From an uncultured bacterium (GTDB lineage: Bacteria; Bacteroidota; Bacteroidia; Bacteroidales; Paludibacteraceae), in NCBI GenBank assembly GCA_947074225.1, contig CAMTOX010000038.1:1-10302 (forward strand): a stretch of 10,302 nt of DNA, in the 5' to 3' direction. Both the position numbers and the translations under genes were made by a program. Below are positions 1 to 8,779 of the stretch, in pieces. Positions within the stretch are counted from its first letter, which is position 1, and the number at the start of each line of letters is the position of its first letter. Below the pieces are notes generated by a model that did no database searches, was not told where the DNA came from, and was given only the letters and a program-made list of their open reading frames with translations.

Positions 1-209
1 TGCTCATAAACAATCTAAGTGAGTGTAGGTTGAAATTAAATTATGTTAAATAATTTGCTACTTTAAATAATTATAATTAACTCTGCAAATGGTAAATAGT
101 GAAATTGTGTAATATTCGTAGGGTGTTATTAATTCGCTAGAATCCAACACATTAGTTCTTTTTTATCTATCTAAACAAAAGATGTAAATACATTTAAATC
201 AGTGCATTT
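1..209. other. AT-rich non-coding leader upstream of the giant kinase gene
   Basis: No open frame of useful length or RNA gene is visible here. The stretch is very AT-rich and contains a perfect 12-base palindrome (TAATTATAATTA, 68-79) and a T-run (160-164) that has no preceding GC-rich stem, so it does not look like a terminator. It probably holds the promoter and 5' untranslated region of the kinase gene. No Shine-Dalgarno sequence precedes the ATG at 210; the upstream bases are A/T-rich, as is usual in Bacteroidota. Confidence 0.6.
104..136 (+). promoter_or_regulatory. weak candidate Bacteroidota-type promoter
   Basis: An ATTG at 104-107 and a TTAATTCG at 129-136 are separated by 21 bases. 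This loosely resembles the Bacteroidota primary sigma factor promoter (TTTG, 19-21 bases, TAnnTTTG), with two mismatches in the downstream element. It would start transcription roughly 65 bases before the kinase ATG. In DNA this AT-rich, matches of this quality arise by chance, and a second weak alternative lies at 30-57 (TTG with ATAATTTG). It is offered only as a place to look. Confidence 0.15.
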
Positions 210-3200
210 ATGGAAAAAATAGCTCAAAATAGAGCAGTAGACCCTTCAAGAATGGTTCACTCAACTACTGATACAAAGAAAAAATCTGCTGATAATCACC
301 GTGAATTCTTTGAGAATCTCTCACAATTATCGGGTTTAGGCTTTTGTGTAGTAGCCGATGCTCGTCATGAGAAACAAATATATTCCTACCCTTCATTCTG
401 CGACTTAGTAAATGGTTCAGAAAAAGGTTGTCGCGGATGTTCTTTTTGTACCACCAATGCAGATGTATTTGATACTTCGACCGAAGAGAAAATCTCATGT
501 TCAAATATGCTCTCTGTTCGTACGCAATCCATAACTACTCCTCACAATGAACGTATGCGTGTTTATTATGGTTATATCAAAGATCGAGTTTTAAGCAAAG
601 ATCAATTGCAGGATATAGCCAATAAACTCAATCTCGACTATGAGATTTTAAACAATGCCTACTCAGAGCTACCTACACTTGCTACAGAGGAGTTAGAACG
701 TTTGATAGAGTTAACATCTCTCTCTTTAATGGGTTTAACTGCTCATTTGAGCAGTAGCAGTGACGATTCCTCAATAACAACACTTAAGAGTAACAATGTT
801 AAAAACGATACCTTGCTCAGTAATAAAGGAATCGTATTGTTAGACGATTATATTATTACACGTATAAATAAAAATGCTCTTGATACTTTCAAGCAACAAG
901 AGGGCAATGTTGTATCGACCTCCTTCAATCTCTATATTCACCCATCGGATAAGGCCCTCTTTGCATCTAAGTATGAAGAGTGTGTAAAACATAATATTTC
1001 ATACCATACATTTGATTGCCGCTTAAAGATAGGTGCCGATTATCAGAACTTCTATTTGACTTTAAGTTGCATAGATTCTGACCCTTTTAAGACTGTGCTC
1101 TGTTATTTATCGAGTGGTGTATTGGCTATCGATAATAATGCGAAAGATCACGATTTGGAGATGATTGTAAATCATGTTAAGAGTTCTATTTTAAAGGTCA
1201 ATGAACATGGCATAGTTGAATTTATTAACAACACTGTATTATCCTTCTACAATGGGGAAGCTAATTGTATTCAAGGACAAAGCATTTATCGGATAAAAGA
1301 TTTCTTTGTAGATAAATCTACTCGTAACTCTTTCTATAAAGCATTTGAGAATCAACAAGAGGCTACAATAGAGTATCAGGTAAAACGTCCTGACGAGAGT
1401 ATTTTCTGGTTACGTAGTGATATTTTTGCTATCTATAATGAAACTGGTGAATATAAAGGGATAGTTGTTGAGACCATACCGGTGAATGAGTATAAAGAGA
1501 TGGAGATGGCATTGCGTGAGAGTGAACAGTTGTTTAGAGAACTCACCAATTTAGGCGAAACTTTACTATTTACTTTGAGCTCAGACTCACGATTGACCTA
1601 TATTAATAAATTCGGTTGTGATTTATTAGGCAGTTCATTAGAAGAAATTATAGGTACTAATATTAAAAGCTATGTGTTTGAGGACGACCGTGAATGCTTC
1701 TTAAGTACCTTGAATAAGGCTTTGAATGGCGAGTCGCATGAGGAGTGTGAGTTTAGAATCTATAATTCGGAAGGTGAACTATGCTGGATGTATGCCATAT
1801 TTACCTCTCGCTATAATATTATTGGACAGATTATAGGTGTATTGGTACAATGCACCGATCTTACAGAACGTAAAAAGACAGAGCTTTGTTTGTTGGCCAG
1901 TGAACGTAAGTATCGTGAATTGGCCGACTCTGGTGAGACATTGATTATGAAACTGGATTTAGACTTTAACTGTATCTATATAAATGAAATAGGTAGTGTG
2001 TTTATAGGCTATAATTCAGAAGATTTAGTGGGTACCGACCCATTGGAATGTGATGAGATTCTAGATAAAACAATATATAAGGAGAAACTTCAAGAGGTTG
2101 TTGATACTCAACAGCCACTCACCTTTATTTGTGAGATAGAGCATATATCGGGTGCTCAGCGTTGGTTAAGAAATAGCTTAACACCTCTTTATGACGATCA
2201 TGGTGTCTTGAACGGTATCTTACATCAAGCAGTAGATATAACCGACCAAAAAGAGATAGAATTAGCCCTAAGCCTAAGTGAGTCGCAATTTAAAGATTTA
2301 GCTAACATTGGCGATATTCAAGTATATGTGTTGGATATTGATGGCTATTTTACCTATGTGAATAAGCCTGCCGAATCGTTTTGTGAACGCGATATCTGCG
2401 GTTTACACTATCGTGATGTTTTCGATGTATATGAAATGCCTTATTGTGATGATATCTATTCAACACATGAGAAACAGATTTTTGATCATATCAAGTATCT
2501 ACCCAACGATAAATATGTATGGCATCATTCCACGTTCTTGCCTCGTTATAATCAGAATAATGAGTTTATAGGAGTAATTTCTCAATGTATAGATGTTACA
2601 GAAAGAAAGAATGATGCACTCTTATTAGAGAAGAGTGAACAGGAATATAGAATGCTCTCTAATTTAGGAGAGATTCATATTTTAAAATATAACAAAGATA
2701 GAGCTTATACCTATGCTAATAGTTTAGTTTTAGACTTTTGGTCTAAAACAGAGAACGATGTATATGGTAAAAGTTTACAAGAAGTGTTTGAGTTAAAAGA
2801 AACAGAAACATTTATAAATGCTTTTCAGTTGCAGCAGAGTGTTACTTTAGAATGTGCATTTCAGTGCAAGGGTCAAAACTATTACTTTAGATGCTATTTA
2901 ACTCCACTATTCGATGAGAAGCATCAGTTTAATGGTATGCTTGAGCAGCGCATAAACATAACAGAACAACGCGAAGCAGAGTTGAAATTAAAAGAGAGTG
3001 AAAGTCGTTATAGAGATTTAGCAAATTCTGGAGAGACATATATTGCTGTATTTGGTACAGACAAATGTTGTACTTATGTGAACCAACAAATATGTGGCTA
3101 TTTAGGACGTTCAGAAGAGGAGTTATTAGGTGAATACGTCGATAATTTCTTACCTCTTAATGCTGAACAAAAACCAGAGTTTGGCGAGATGTTTATAAAT

Positions 3201-6200
3201 CATAGCTCGAAAGTATTCCAAATAGAGACTATGAAATATAATGGAGAGACGCATTGGTTAAGATGTATGTGTACTCCTTTATTTTCTGACGATAACTTTA
3301 TAGGTGTATTGACTCATTCTATTGATGTAAATGAACAACTTGAGAGCCAAAGAAAGTTAGAGAAGAGTGAAGAAAAATATAGACTATTAGCAAATTCAGG
3401 AGAAGCACTCATAGCCGTGTTTGATAGCAATTACTGCTGTACCTTTATTAATGAACCCTTTGTAAACTTTTCAGGCATTACAGAAGAGAGGGCTTTAGGA
3501 AAAGCGGTCGATCGATTTATGATTCCCGATACTGAGGCATTATCTCAATTTAAAGCATTGTTTACTTGGCCCCGTAAAAAAGAGTTTGAGGTTCAATTCC
3601 CAAGTTCCGATAATAGTTTACATTGGACACGCTGTTTATGTACTCCACTCTATGATAATGATGAATTTAATGGAATGTTAGTTCAAGCATACGATATTCA
3701 TAAGCGTAAGACCATAGAGTTGGCTTTAGAACAAAATGAGCGTCAATATAGAGATTTGGCAAACTCAGGAGAAACCCTTGTTTGGGTGGCCGATAAGAAT
3801 AATATTATTAATTATGCTAACCAACTTCTTAGTGATTTCTCAAATGTTCCGATAGATTCTATAGTAGGTTCTAAAACTCCTATGCGCTATCATCATGAGG
3901 ATAGTATTAGAGTAGCTAAAGAGTTCTATAAATTGCCACTTGCTCAGAAGAAAATTACCATAGAGTTTAGAGTATACAACTCTGAGGAGAAAATAAGATG
4001 GATTAGAACTATTGCTACACCTAAGTTTGATAGCAATGGCTTATATATAGGTTATATTGGACAAGCATATGATATAACAGAACATAAGAATGCAGAGTTA
4101 AATCTTATTTCGAGTGAAAAGAGATATCGGGCATTGGCAAATTCTGGTGAAACATTTATTGTTCAAATAAATAAAGAGTTTGAAGTCTTATTTGCTAATG
4201 AACGACTTATTCGTTTCGTTGGTAAAACAGAAAAAGAATTGTTGGCTAACAAAGATCTTATAGAGATACATCCTGAAGATAAAAACTTATTCGAAGAGAA
4301 GATTAAGAAAGCATTTAATAGTATTAGTTCAATACAATTTGATTGTAGATTTAGCTCTAAGAATAAGAATTATCATTGGATACGAGTTTCGGCAACTCCT
4401 CAAGTAGATTCCGACAACTCTTCTGTAACTATGCTTATACATGGTATGGATTTTACAGAGCGTAAGATTGCTGAATTAGCTCTTGAGGAGAGTGAAAGAA
4501 GATATAAAGAGTTGGCTAATTCTGGCGATACCATCATTATTTTGGTGGATACAAAATTGAGATGTACATACGTAAATAAACAGTTTCTTGACTATTTAGG
4601 AGTTAAAGAAGATGATATTTTAGGTGAACATCTGAAGAGTTTTGTTCATCAAGAAGATTTAGAATCTAATAAGATTCAAAAAGAACAAATATATAAGTTT
4701 AAAGATTTCGTAACGGAGAATCGTGTTCTTAGAAATGATGGAGAGTACCGCTGGATAAGATCGGCATTCTCTGTTAGATACGATAAGCAAAAGAATATTT
4801 TAGGATATATTATCCATAATGTTGATATTACCGATCGAAAAGAATCGGAGATTGCCATTGCCGAGAGCGAACGCAGTTATAGAGAACTTGCAAACTCTGG
4901 AGAAACATTAGTTATTATTTATAATGAGGAACTCGTATGTAGTTATATCAATAAACAGGTAGAAGAATTTACAGGTATAGATTCGTCATACTTTATTGGT
5001 AAGCAACCTTCCTTGCCGGTATATCCAGAAGAGAGAGAAGAGTTTGAAAAAACAGTGAATAAATCCTATAGCGAAAAGAAACCATTTATTCATGAATGTC
5101 GTATTAAACGATTTGATGGAGAGTACCGTTGGATTAGAATTAACGCTACTCCAAGATTTAACTCAAATAACGAGTTTACTGGATTTATCACGCATAATAT
5201 AGATATTCACGAACGTAGAACGGCTGAATTGGTTATAGAACATCAACGTAACTATTTCCAAAACCTTATTAACTCTGGCGAAGCATTTATCTTTGTAAAC
5301 GATAAGGATGGTAATATTACTTATGCTAATACACCTATGCTTACCTATTTAAATGTAGACGAAGATAATCTATATAATCGTTCTATTGAAGCTTATATTG
5401 ATAAAGAAACTATCCGATATAGTAAAGAGGAGATTCAAGAGCGTATCTTAAATGGCGAAACAGTGGTACACGAGCAGCAATTGTTGAATGGTAAAACTGG
5501 AGAATATAGATGGTTTAGATTTGTTGACTCTCCTAACTACGACAATAATAATGTATTAACTCACTGGTTAGTGCAAGCAATTGATATTGATACCGTAAAG
5601 AAGAATGAAGAAGCGCTAAGAATTAGTGAGAAGAAAGTTCGTGTTAGTGAAGAATATTATCGGATGCTATCTAATGCAGGCGACAATATGGTATGGGTGT
5701 GCGATAAGAATAATGTTTGTACTTATGTTAATGAACCTTGGGTAGATTTTACTGGAAAGAGCTTAGAAGATATTATCATTGAGGGATTCCACTCTGTTTT
5801 ACATCCCGACGACCAAGAGCAAGAGATAAATAGTTATTTGCTCAACTTCCCTAAACATAAACAAATTATATCAGTAAATAGATTCTATCATGTCGTGTGT
5901 GGACATTATCACTGGGTACGTACTCTGGCTACTCCTTTATTTAATGAGTCGGGAGAATTTACTGGTTATATTGGTCACTGTACCGATATTTCTGAGATGA
6001 TAGAATCTGAATTGTCTTTACAAGATAGTGAAAAGAGATTCCGCGAAATATTTGAGTCGCTTCAAGACGTATTCTTTGCATTAGATATAGAAGGAAATAT
6101 TCTCGATATTAGCCCTTCTATAAAAACATTGCTTAATATAGATCTTGATATCGATAAATTAATAGGAGTAAATATTAAAGAGTTTAGTAGTTACTTGAAC

Positions 6201-8759
6201 ATTCCCGATATCTATTTGGCCATAAATAACACTATTATTAACAACGTATTAGTAGATAGTGAGATTATTATTCATTCACCAGATGGCAAAGATATAGTAT
6301 GTTCGTTTTGTTCACAATGTTACCGTAATATTGCTGGCGAACCCGAAAGAATTTTAGGAACGCTGCGTAATATTTCTAAGAGAAAACAATCGGAGAAAGA
6401 GTTAAAAGATCAGCGTCTGTTATACTCTTCTGTGATGCAATATTTGCCTGCCGATGCTTTCCGAAAGGATATTGATGGTTGTTACCTTTATGTTAATGAG
6501 CGTATGTGTAATCGTCTGGGATTAGAGGAATCGGATATCATCGGATTTACCTCGAAAGAGGTGATGCAAAAGCAGCTTAATCTAGCATCTAAAAATATAC
6601 TCAATAAGCATTGTACTATTTTGCGCTTGCAGAATTTTGAATCAGATCATGAAACAATAATCAAATATGGTATTACCATAGATAAGGAAGTAGAGTATCA
6701 ATGTGCCAATAACGATATTCGTTATTATCATACCATTAAACTACCGGTATACAATGCCGAAGGCGAAATTATTGGTTCGCAAGGTTTGGAAATGGATATT
6801 ACTGACGAGAAGTTAAATCTTTTTGCGCTACAAAATACCAATGAAGACTTGGCAGTAGCTATTCAAAAGGCAAATGCTGCCACTGCATTATACGACTTAG
6901 CTCCTTCAGGATACTTTATCTTAGATAAGAAAGGTGTGATTGTAGAGGTAAATATTTCGGCATCGTTGTTTACTGGTAAAGATCGCAATGAATTAATTTG
7001 CTTTACTTTCTCTAGTGTTTTGAGCGAGAATAGTCACTCGGAATTAAAGTTATTTATGGAGCGTATGCAATCAAACCATAATAATCCTATTAACTGTGAG
7101 TTACACTTCAAGAATAACGAAGATATTATCTTTACTAAAGCACAAGGACTATATTCTGAAAATAATAATACCTATTTAATTACTCTAGTCGATATTTCCG
7201 ACCTTCGCCAAACAGAAAGTAATCTTAGACGAGAACAGGAGTTATTGGCTAAAACCGAGCAGCTTGCTAAAACAGGTAGTTGGCGACAAGATATTGCTAG
7301 CTCTGAAATAATATATTCAGAGGAGTTTGCTGCTCTTCTAGGTTATTCTGCCTTTGAGTTTAAACCTATCATATCTGCCATTGCGAAACAAGATGAGAAA
7401 TTCTTGAAAATCTTAGATAAGGAGTCGAGACTGCTATTGGTAGAGTTTCTTACTAAGATTAGGAATAATGATTTACCTTGCCAAAGTGAGATTAAATACA
7501 TTATGCCCGATGGTACAGAGCGGTGGTTCTATACGCAATGTCAGGGAGAATACGATTCCGATAACAATATCACCTTTAGAGTTGGCTTCTTAAACGATAT
7601 TACTCAACGTAAAGAGTCAGAGCTTGCTATTAAAGAGTCGGAGCAACAATATAGGAATATCTTAAACCTTTCGCCCGATGGTATTGTTATGATTACCGGG
7701 CGCGGAAGTATTATTGATATTTCGCCCATGGCTGCACGTATTCTTTCATGTACTGTAGAAGATGCAAGAACGCACTCTATTTGCGATTTACTTGAAAGCG
7801 ATACTGAAAGAAGACAGATGAGAAACCTCATTAATAAGGCTTGGAATAGTGCTAAGGTAGAGGCCGATGAATTTATATTTAAAACTAATCATGGGTCGCT
7901 AATATGTGAAATAACAGCCAAGACTGTTCTTATTTCAAATAGTAGAACTAAAAGAGTGATGCTTAATATGCGCGATATTTCCGATCGTAAAATTATGACG
8001 CAAAAATTAATTCGCTCTGAAAGATTAGTCTCTTTAGGAGAAATGGCCACTGCTATGGCTCACGAGATTAACCAACCCTTACTCTCTATCTCTTTGAGCT
8101 TAGACAATTTAATGGATCGTATTAACAAGGTTGCACCTCAAGAATCGGAGTATATTAAGAAGAAGGGTGAGAGAATATTCTCGGACGTTTCACGTATTGG
8201 ACGATTAATAGATCACGTAAGAGCTTTCTCTCGCGATAAGAGTCATGACGACGATGTTATATCTTCTGAATTTGATGTTAGAGAAAGTATTGATAATGCC
8301 ATGACAATTGTTTCTGAACAACTCAGACAACATGGTATTAAAATAGTTAAGGAGATTGGCAATGTAGAGAATCTTGTGGGTAATACCTATCGCTTTGAAC
8401 AGGTGGTATTGAACCTGCTTACTAATGCTAAGGATGCTTTGGCAGAAAAAAAGAAACTTGTTGGAGAAAATTTCCAGAAACAGATTCTTATTAGAACCTA
8501 TTGCGACGATACCAATAACTATGTTGAGGTGACCGATAATGGTACAGGTATTAAACCAGACATGGTCGATGCTGTATTACAACCTTTCTTCACCACAAAA
8601 GAGAGTAGTGGTGTAGGGGTGGGATTAGCCATCTCATTTGGTATTGTTAAAGACCTAGATGGTAATATTGATATTATTAGCGATGGTGAAACATATACCA
8701 CATTTAAACTGACTTTACCCATACCAAGATCAAAGAAACACCTAAAAGAAAACAAATAA
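210..8759 (+). CDS. giant soluble multi-PAS sensor histidine kinase with N-terminal PocR-like domain
   Basis: This 2849-residue kinase is far longer than the usual 400-1000 residues. Domains in order: PocR-like ligand domain (about 30-182, Cys64/74/77/80/97), a degenerate PAS (about 205-310), PAS (314-437), twelve tandem PAS repeats (438-1939), PAS (1940-2067), a longer PAS_4-like module (2068-2219), PAS (2220-2350), PAS_3-like (2351-2475), PAS (2477-2600), HisKA and HATPase_c. The H box is A-H-E-I-N-Q-P-L with phosphoacceptor His2618, typical of the FixL/DctB/NtrB class. The N box (N-L-L-T-N-A-K-D-A) has Asn2739, the G1 box D-N-G-T-G-I starts at 2776, the F box is P-F-F-T-T-K, and the G2 box is G-V-G-V-G-L (2801-2806), so catalysis looks intact. 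No signal peptide, membrane helix or receiver domain is visible, implying a cytosolic sensor. The ATG at 210 is used because it opens the frame; Met15 (base 252) also precedes the PocR domain and is possible. The partner regulator lies 20 bases downstream. The ligand is unknown. Confidence 0.95.
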   Translation: MEKIAQNRAVDPSRMVHSTTDTKKKSADNHREFFENLSQLSGLGFCVVADARHEKQIYSYPSFCDLVNGSEKGCRGCSFCTTNADVFDTSTEEKISCSNMLSVRTQSITTPHNERMRVYYGYIKDRVLSKDQLQDIANKLNLDYEILNNAYSELPTLATEELERLIELTSLSLMGLTAHLSSSSDDSSITTLKSNNVKNDTLLSNKGIVLLDDYIITRINKNALDTFKQQEGNVVSTSFNLYIHPSDKALFASKYEECVKHNISYHTFDCRLKIGADYQNFYLTLSCIDSDPFKTVLCYLSSGVLAIDNNAKDHDLEMIVNHVKSSILKVNEHGIVEFINNTVLSFYNGEANCIQGQSIYRIKDFFVDKSTRNSFYKAFENQQEATIEYQVKRPDESIFWLRSDIFAIYNETGEYKGIVVETIPVNEYKEMEMALRESEQLFRELTNLGETLLFTLSSDSRLTYINKFGCDLLGSSLEEIIGTNIKSYVFEDDRECFLSTLNKALNGESHEECEFRIYNSEGELCWMYAIFTSRYNIIGQIIGVLVQCTDLTERKKTELCLLASERKYRELADSGETLIMKLDLDFNCIYINEIGSVFIGYNSEDLVGTDPLECDEILDKTIYKEKLQEVVDTQQPLTFICEIEHISGAQRWLRNSLTPLYDDHGVLNGILHQAVDITDQKEIELALSLSESQFKDLANIGDIQVYVLDIDGYFTYVNKPAESFCERDICGLHYRDVFDVYEMPYCDDIYSTHEKQIFDHIKYLPNDKYVWHHSTFLPRYNQNNEFIGVISQCIDVTERKNDALLLEKSEQEYRMLSNLGEIHILKYNKDRAYTYANSLVLDFWSKTENDVYGKSLQEVFELKETETFINAFQLQQSVTLECAFQCKGQNYYFRCYLTPLFDEKHQFNGMLEQRINITEQREAELKLKESESRYRDLANSGETYIAVFGTDKCCTYVNQQICGYLGRSEEELLGEYVDNFLPLNAEQKPEFGEMFINHSSKVFQIETMKYNGETHWLRCMCTPLFSDDNFIGVLTHSIDVNEQLESQRKLEKSEEKYRLLANSGEALIAVFDSNYCCTFINEPFVNFSGITEERALGKAVDRFMIPDTEALSQFKALFTWPRKKEFEVQFPSSDNSLHWTRCLCTPLYDNDEFNGMLVQAYDIHKRKTIELALEQNERQYRDLANSGETLVWVADKNNIINYANQLLSDFSNVPIDSIVGSKTPMRYHHEDSIRVAKEFYKLPLAQKKITIEFRVYNSEEKIRWIRTIATPKFDSNGLYIGYIGQAYDITEHKNAELNLISSEKRYRALANSGETFIVQINKEFEVLFANERLIRFVGKTEKELLANKDLIEIHPEDKNLFEEKIKKAFNSISSIQFDCRFSSKNKNYHWIRVSATPQVDSDNSSVTMLIHGMDFTERKIAELALEESERRYKELANSGDTIIILVDTKLRCTYVNKQFLDYLGVKEDDILGEHLKSFVHQEDLESNKIQKEQIYKFKDFVTENRVLRNDGEYRWIRSAFSVRYDKQKNILGYIIHNVDITDRKESEIAIAESERSYRELANSGETLVIIYNEELVCSYINKQVEEFTGIDSSYFIGKQPSLPVYPEEREEFEKTVNKSYSEKKPFIHECRIKRFDGEYRWIRINATPRFNSNNEFTGFITHNIDIHERRTAELVIEHQRNYFQNLINSGEAFIFVNDKDGNITYANTPMLTYLNVDEDNLYNRSIEAYIDKETIRYSKEEIQERILNGETVVHEQQLLNGKTGEYRWFRFVDSPNYDNNNVLTHWLVQAIDIDTVKKNEEALRISEKKVRVSEEYYRMLSNAGDNMVWVCDKNNVCTYVNEPWVDFTGKSLEDIIIEGFHSVLHPDDQEQEINSYLLNFPKHKQIISVNRFYHVVCGHYHWVRTLATPLFNESGEFTGYIGHCTDISEMIESELSLQDSEKRFREIFESLQDVFFALDIEGNILDISPSIKTLLNIDLDIDKLIGVNIKEFSSYLNIPDIYLAINNTIINNVLVDSEIIIHSPDGKDIVCSFCSQCYRNIAGEPERILGTLRNISKRKQSEKELKDQRLLYSSVMQYLPADAFRKDIDGCYLYVNERMCNRLGLEESDIIGFTSKEVMQKQLNLASKNILNKHCTILRLQNFESDHETIIKYGITIDKEVEYQCANNDIRYYHTIKLPVYNAEGEIIGSQGLEMDITDEKLNLFALQNTNEDLAVAIQKANAATALYDLAPSGYFILDKKGVIVEVNISASLFTGKDRNELICFTFSSVLSENSHSELKLFMERMQSNHNNPINCELHFKNNEDIIFTKAQGLYSENNNTYLITLVDISDLRQTESNLRREQELLAKTEQLAKTGSWRQDIASSEIIYSEEFAALLGYSAFEFKPIISAIAKQDEKFLKILDKESRLLLVEFLTKIRNNDLPCQSEIKYIMPDGTERWFYTQCQGEYDSDNNITFRVGFLNDITQRKESELAIKESEQQYRNILNLSPDGIVMITGRGSIIDISPMAARILSCTVEDARTHSICDLLESDTERRQMRNLINKAWNSAKVEADEFIFKTNHGSLICEITAKTVLISNSRTKRVMLNMRDISDRKIMTQKLIRSERLVSLGEMATAMAHEINQPLLSISLSLDNLMDRINKVAPQESEYIKKKGERIFSDVSRIGRLIDHVRAFSRDKSHDDDVISSEFDVRESIDNAMTIVSEQLRQHGIKIVKEIGNVENLVGNTYRFEQVVLNLLTNAKDALAEKKKLVGENFQKQILIRTYCDDTNNYVEVTDNGTGIKPDMVDAVLQPFFTTKESSGVGVGLAISFGIVKDLDGNIDIISDGETYTTFKLTLPIPRSKKHLKENK
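297..755 (+). other. PocR-like sensory domain region of the kinase
   Basis: Residues about 30-182 match the layout of PocR domains (named from the propanediol-utilisation regulator PocR): an aromatic-rich start, the segment S-F-C-D-L-V-N followed by a Gly/Cys cluster, a strand with V-Y-Y-G-Y, and a helical tail (D-Q-L-Q-D-I-A-N-K-L-N-L-D ... L-E-R-L-I-E-L). Five cysteines fall in the core: Cys64, then Cys74-x2-Cys77-x2-Cys80, and Cys97. Members of the family commonly keep cysteines at the F-C and R-C-x positions; the tight C-x2-C-x2-C spacing here is richer than I would expect. PocR domains are thought to bind small hydrocarbon-type ligands. A metal or redox role for the cysteines is inference. 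The family call rests on recognition by eye. Confidence 0.7.
1521..6026 (+). repeat. twelve-unit tandem PAS-coding repeat array
   Basis: Twelve successive units begin near bases 1521, 1899, 2277, 2634, 2997, 3366, 3735, 4113, 4491, 4866, 5244 and 5646, giving unit lengths of 378, 378, 357, 363, 369, 369, 378, 378, 375, 378, 402 and 381 bases. Most open with S-E-x-x-Y-R-x-L-A-N-S-G-E-T, carry T-Y-V-N or a variant at the early strand, W-I/L-R-x-x-x-T-P late, and end in a D-I-T-E-R-K-type linker with a short helix. DNA identity persists locally: a 14-base match (GATGGAGAGTACCG) recurs at 4737 and 5115, 378 bases apart. Divergence elsewhere is considerable, so the duplications are not all recent. 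Units 5244-5645 (Q-R-N-Y-F-Q-N-L-I-N-S-G-E) and 2277-2633 are the most deviant. Confidence 0.9.
7980..8750 (+). other. HisKA plus HATPase_c catalytic core of the kinase
   Basis: The transmitter occupies the last 250 or so residues. The dimerisation helix begins around E-R-L-V-S-L-G-E-M and carries His2618 (codon at 8061). The second helix ends with R-L-I-D-H-V-R-A-F-S-R, the classic HisKA exit. The ATPase domain shows Asn2739 in the N box, Asp2776 in the G1 box, a P-F-F-T-T-K motif and a glycine-rich G2 lid. All residues expected for autophosphorylation are present. The protein ends shortly after the ATPase fold with a lysine-rich tail and no receiver or Hpt module, so phosphate must go to a separate protein, presumably the adjacent regulator. 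Confidence 0.92.
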
Positions 8760-8779
8760 TATAATAATCTATACTCAAC
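8760..8779 (+). other. short kinase-regulator intergenic spacer
   Basis: Twenty A/T-rich bases separate the kinase TAA from the regulator ATG. There is no room for a terminator or an independent promoter of normal size and no Shine-Dalgarno motif, so translation of the regulator probably relies on an unstructured A/T-rich leader, as in Bacteroidota. This supports a two-gene operon. A second in-frame ATG at 8801 (Met8) is possible as a start but is not preferred. Confidence 0.6.

Noticed and set aside
1..7. Possible divergent gene starting at the left edge (ATG on the minus strand at 7-5)
   Set aside because: Only seven bases would be inside the window, so there is nothing to support a gene.
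155..170. Rho-independent terminator of an upstream gene at the T-run
   Set aside because: No GC-rich inverted repeat precedes the T-run, and the surrounding DNA is simply AT-rich.
1..209. Sigma-54 (-24/-12) promoter for autoregulation of the operon
   Set aside because: I found no GG-N10-GC element of the TGGCAC-N5-TTGC type on the plus strand in the leader.
1521..6026. CRISPR-like or satellite DNA explanation for the regular periodicity
   Set aside because: The period is about 375 bases, the repeats are diverged and fully coding, and the conservation is at the protein level with PAS motifs. This is a domain array.
8500..8759. Hybrid kinase with C-terminal receiver or Hpt domain
   Set aside because: The frame ends about 40 residues after the G2 box with a lysine-rich tail. 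No receiver-type Asp or Lys motifs are present.
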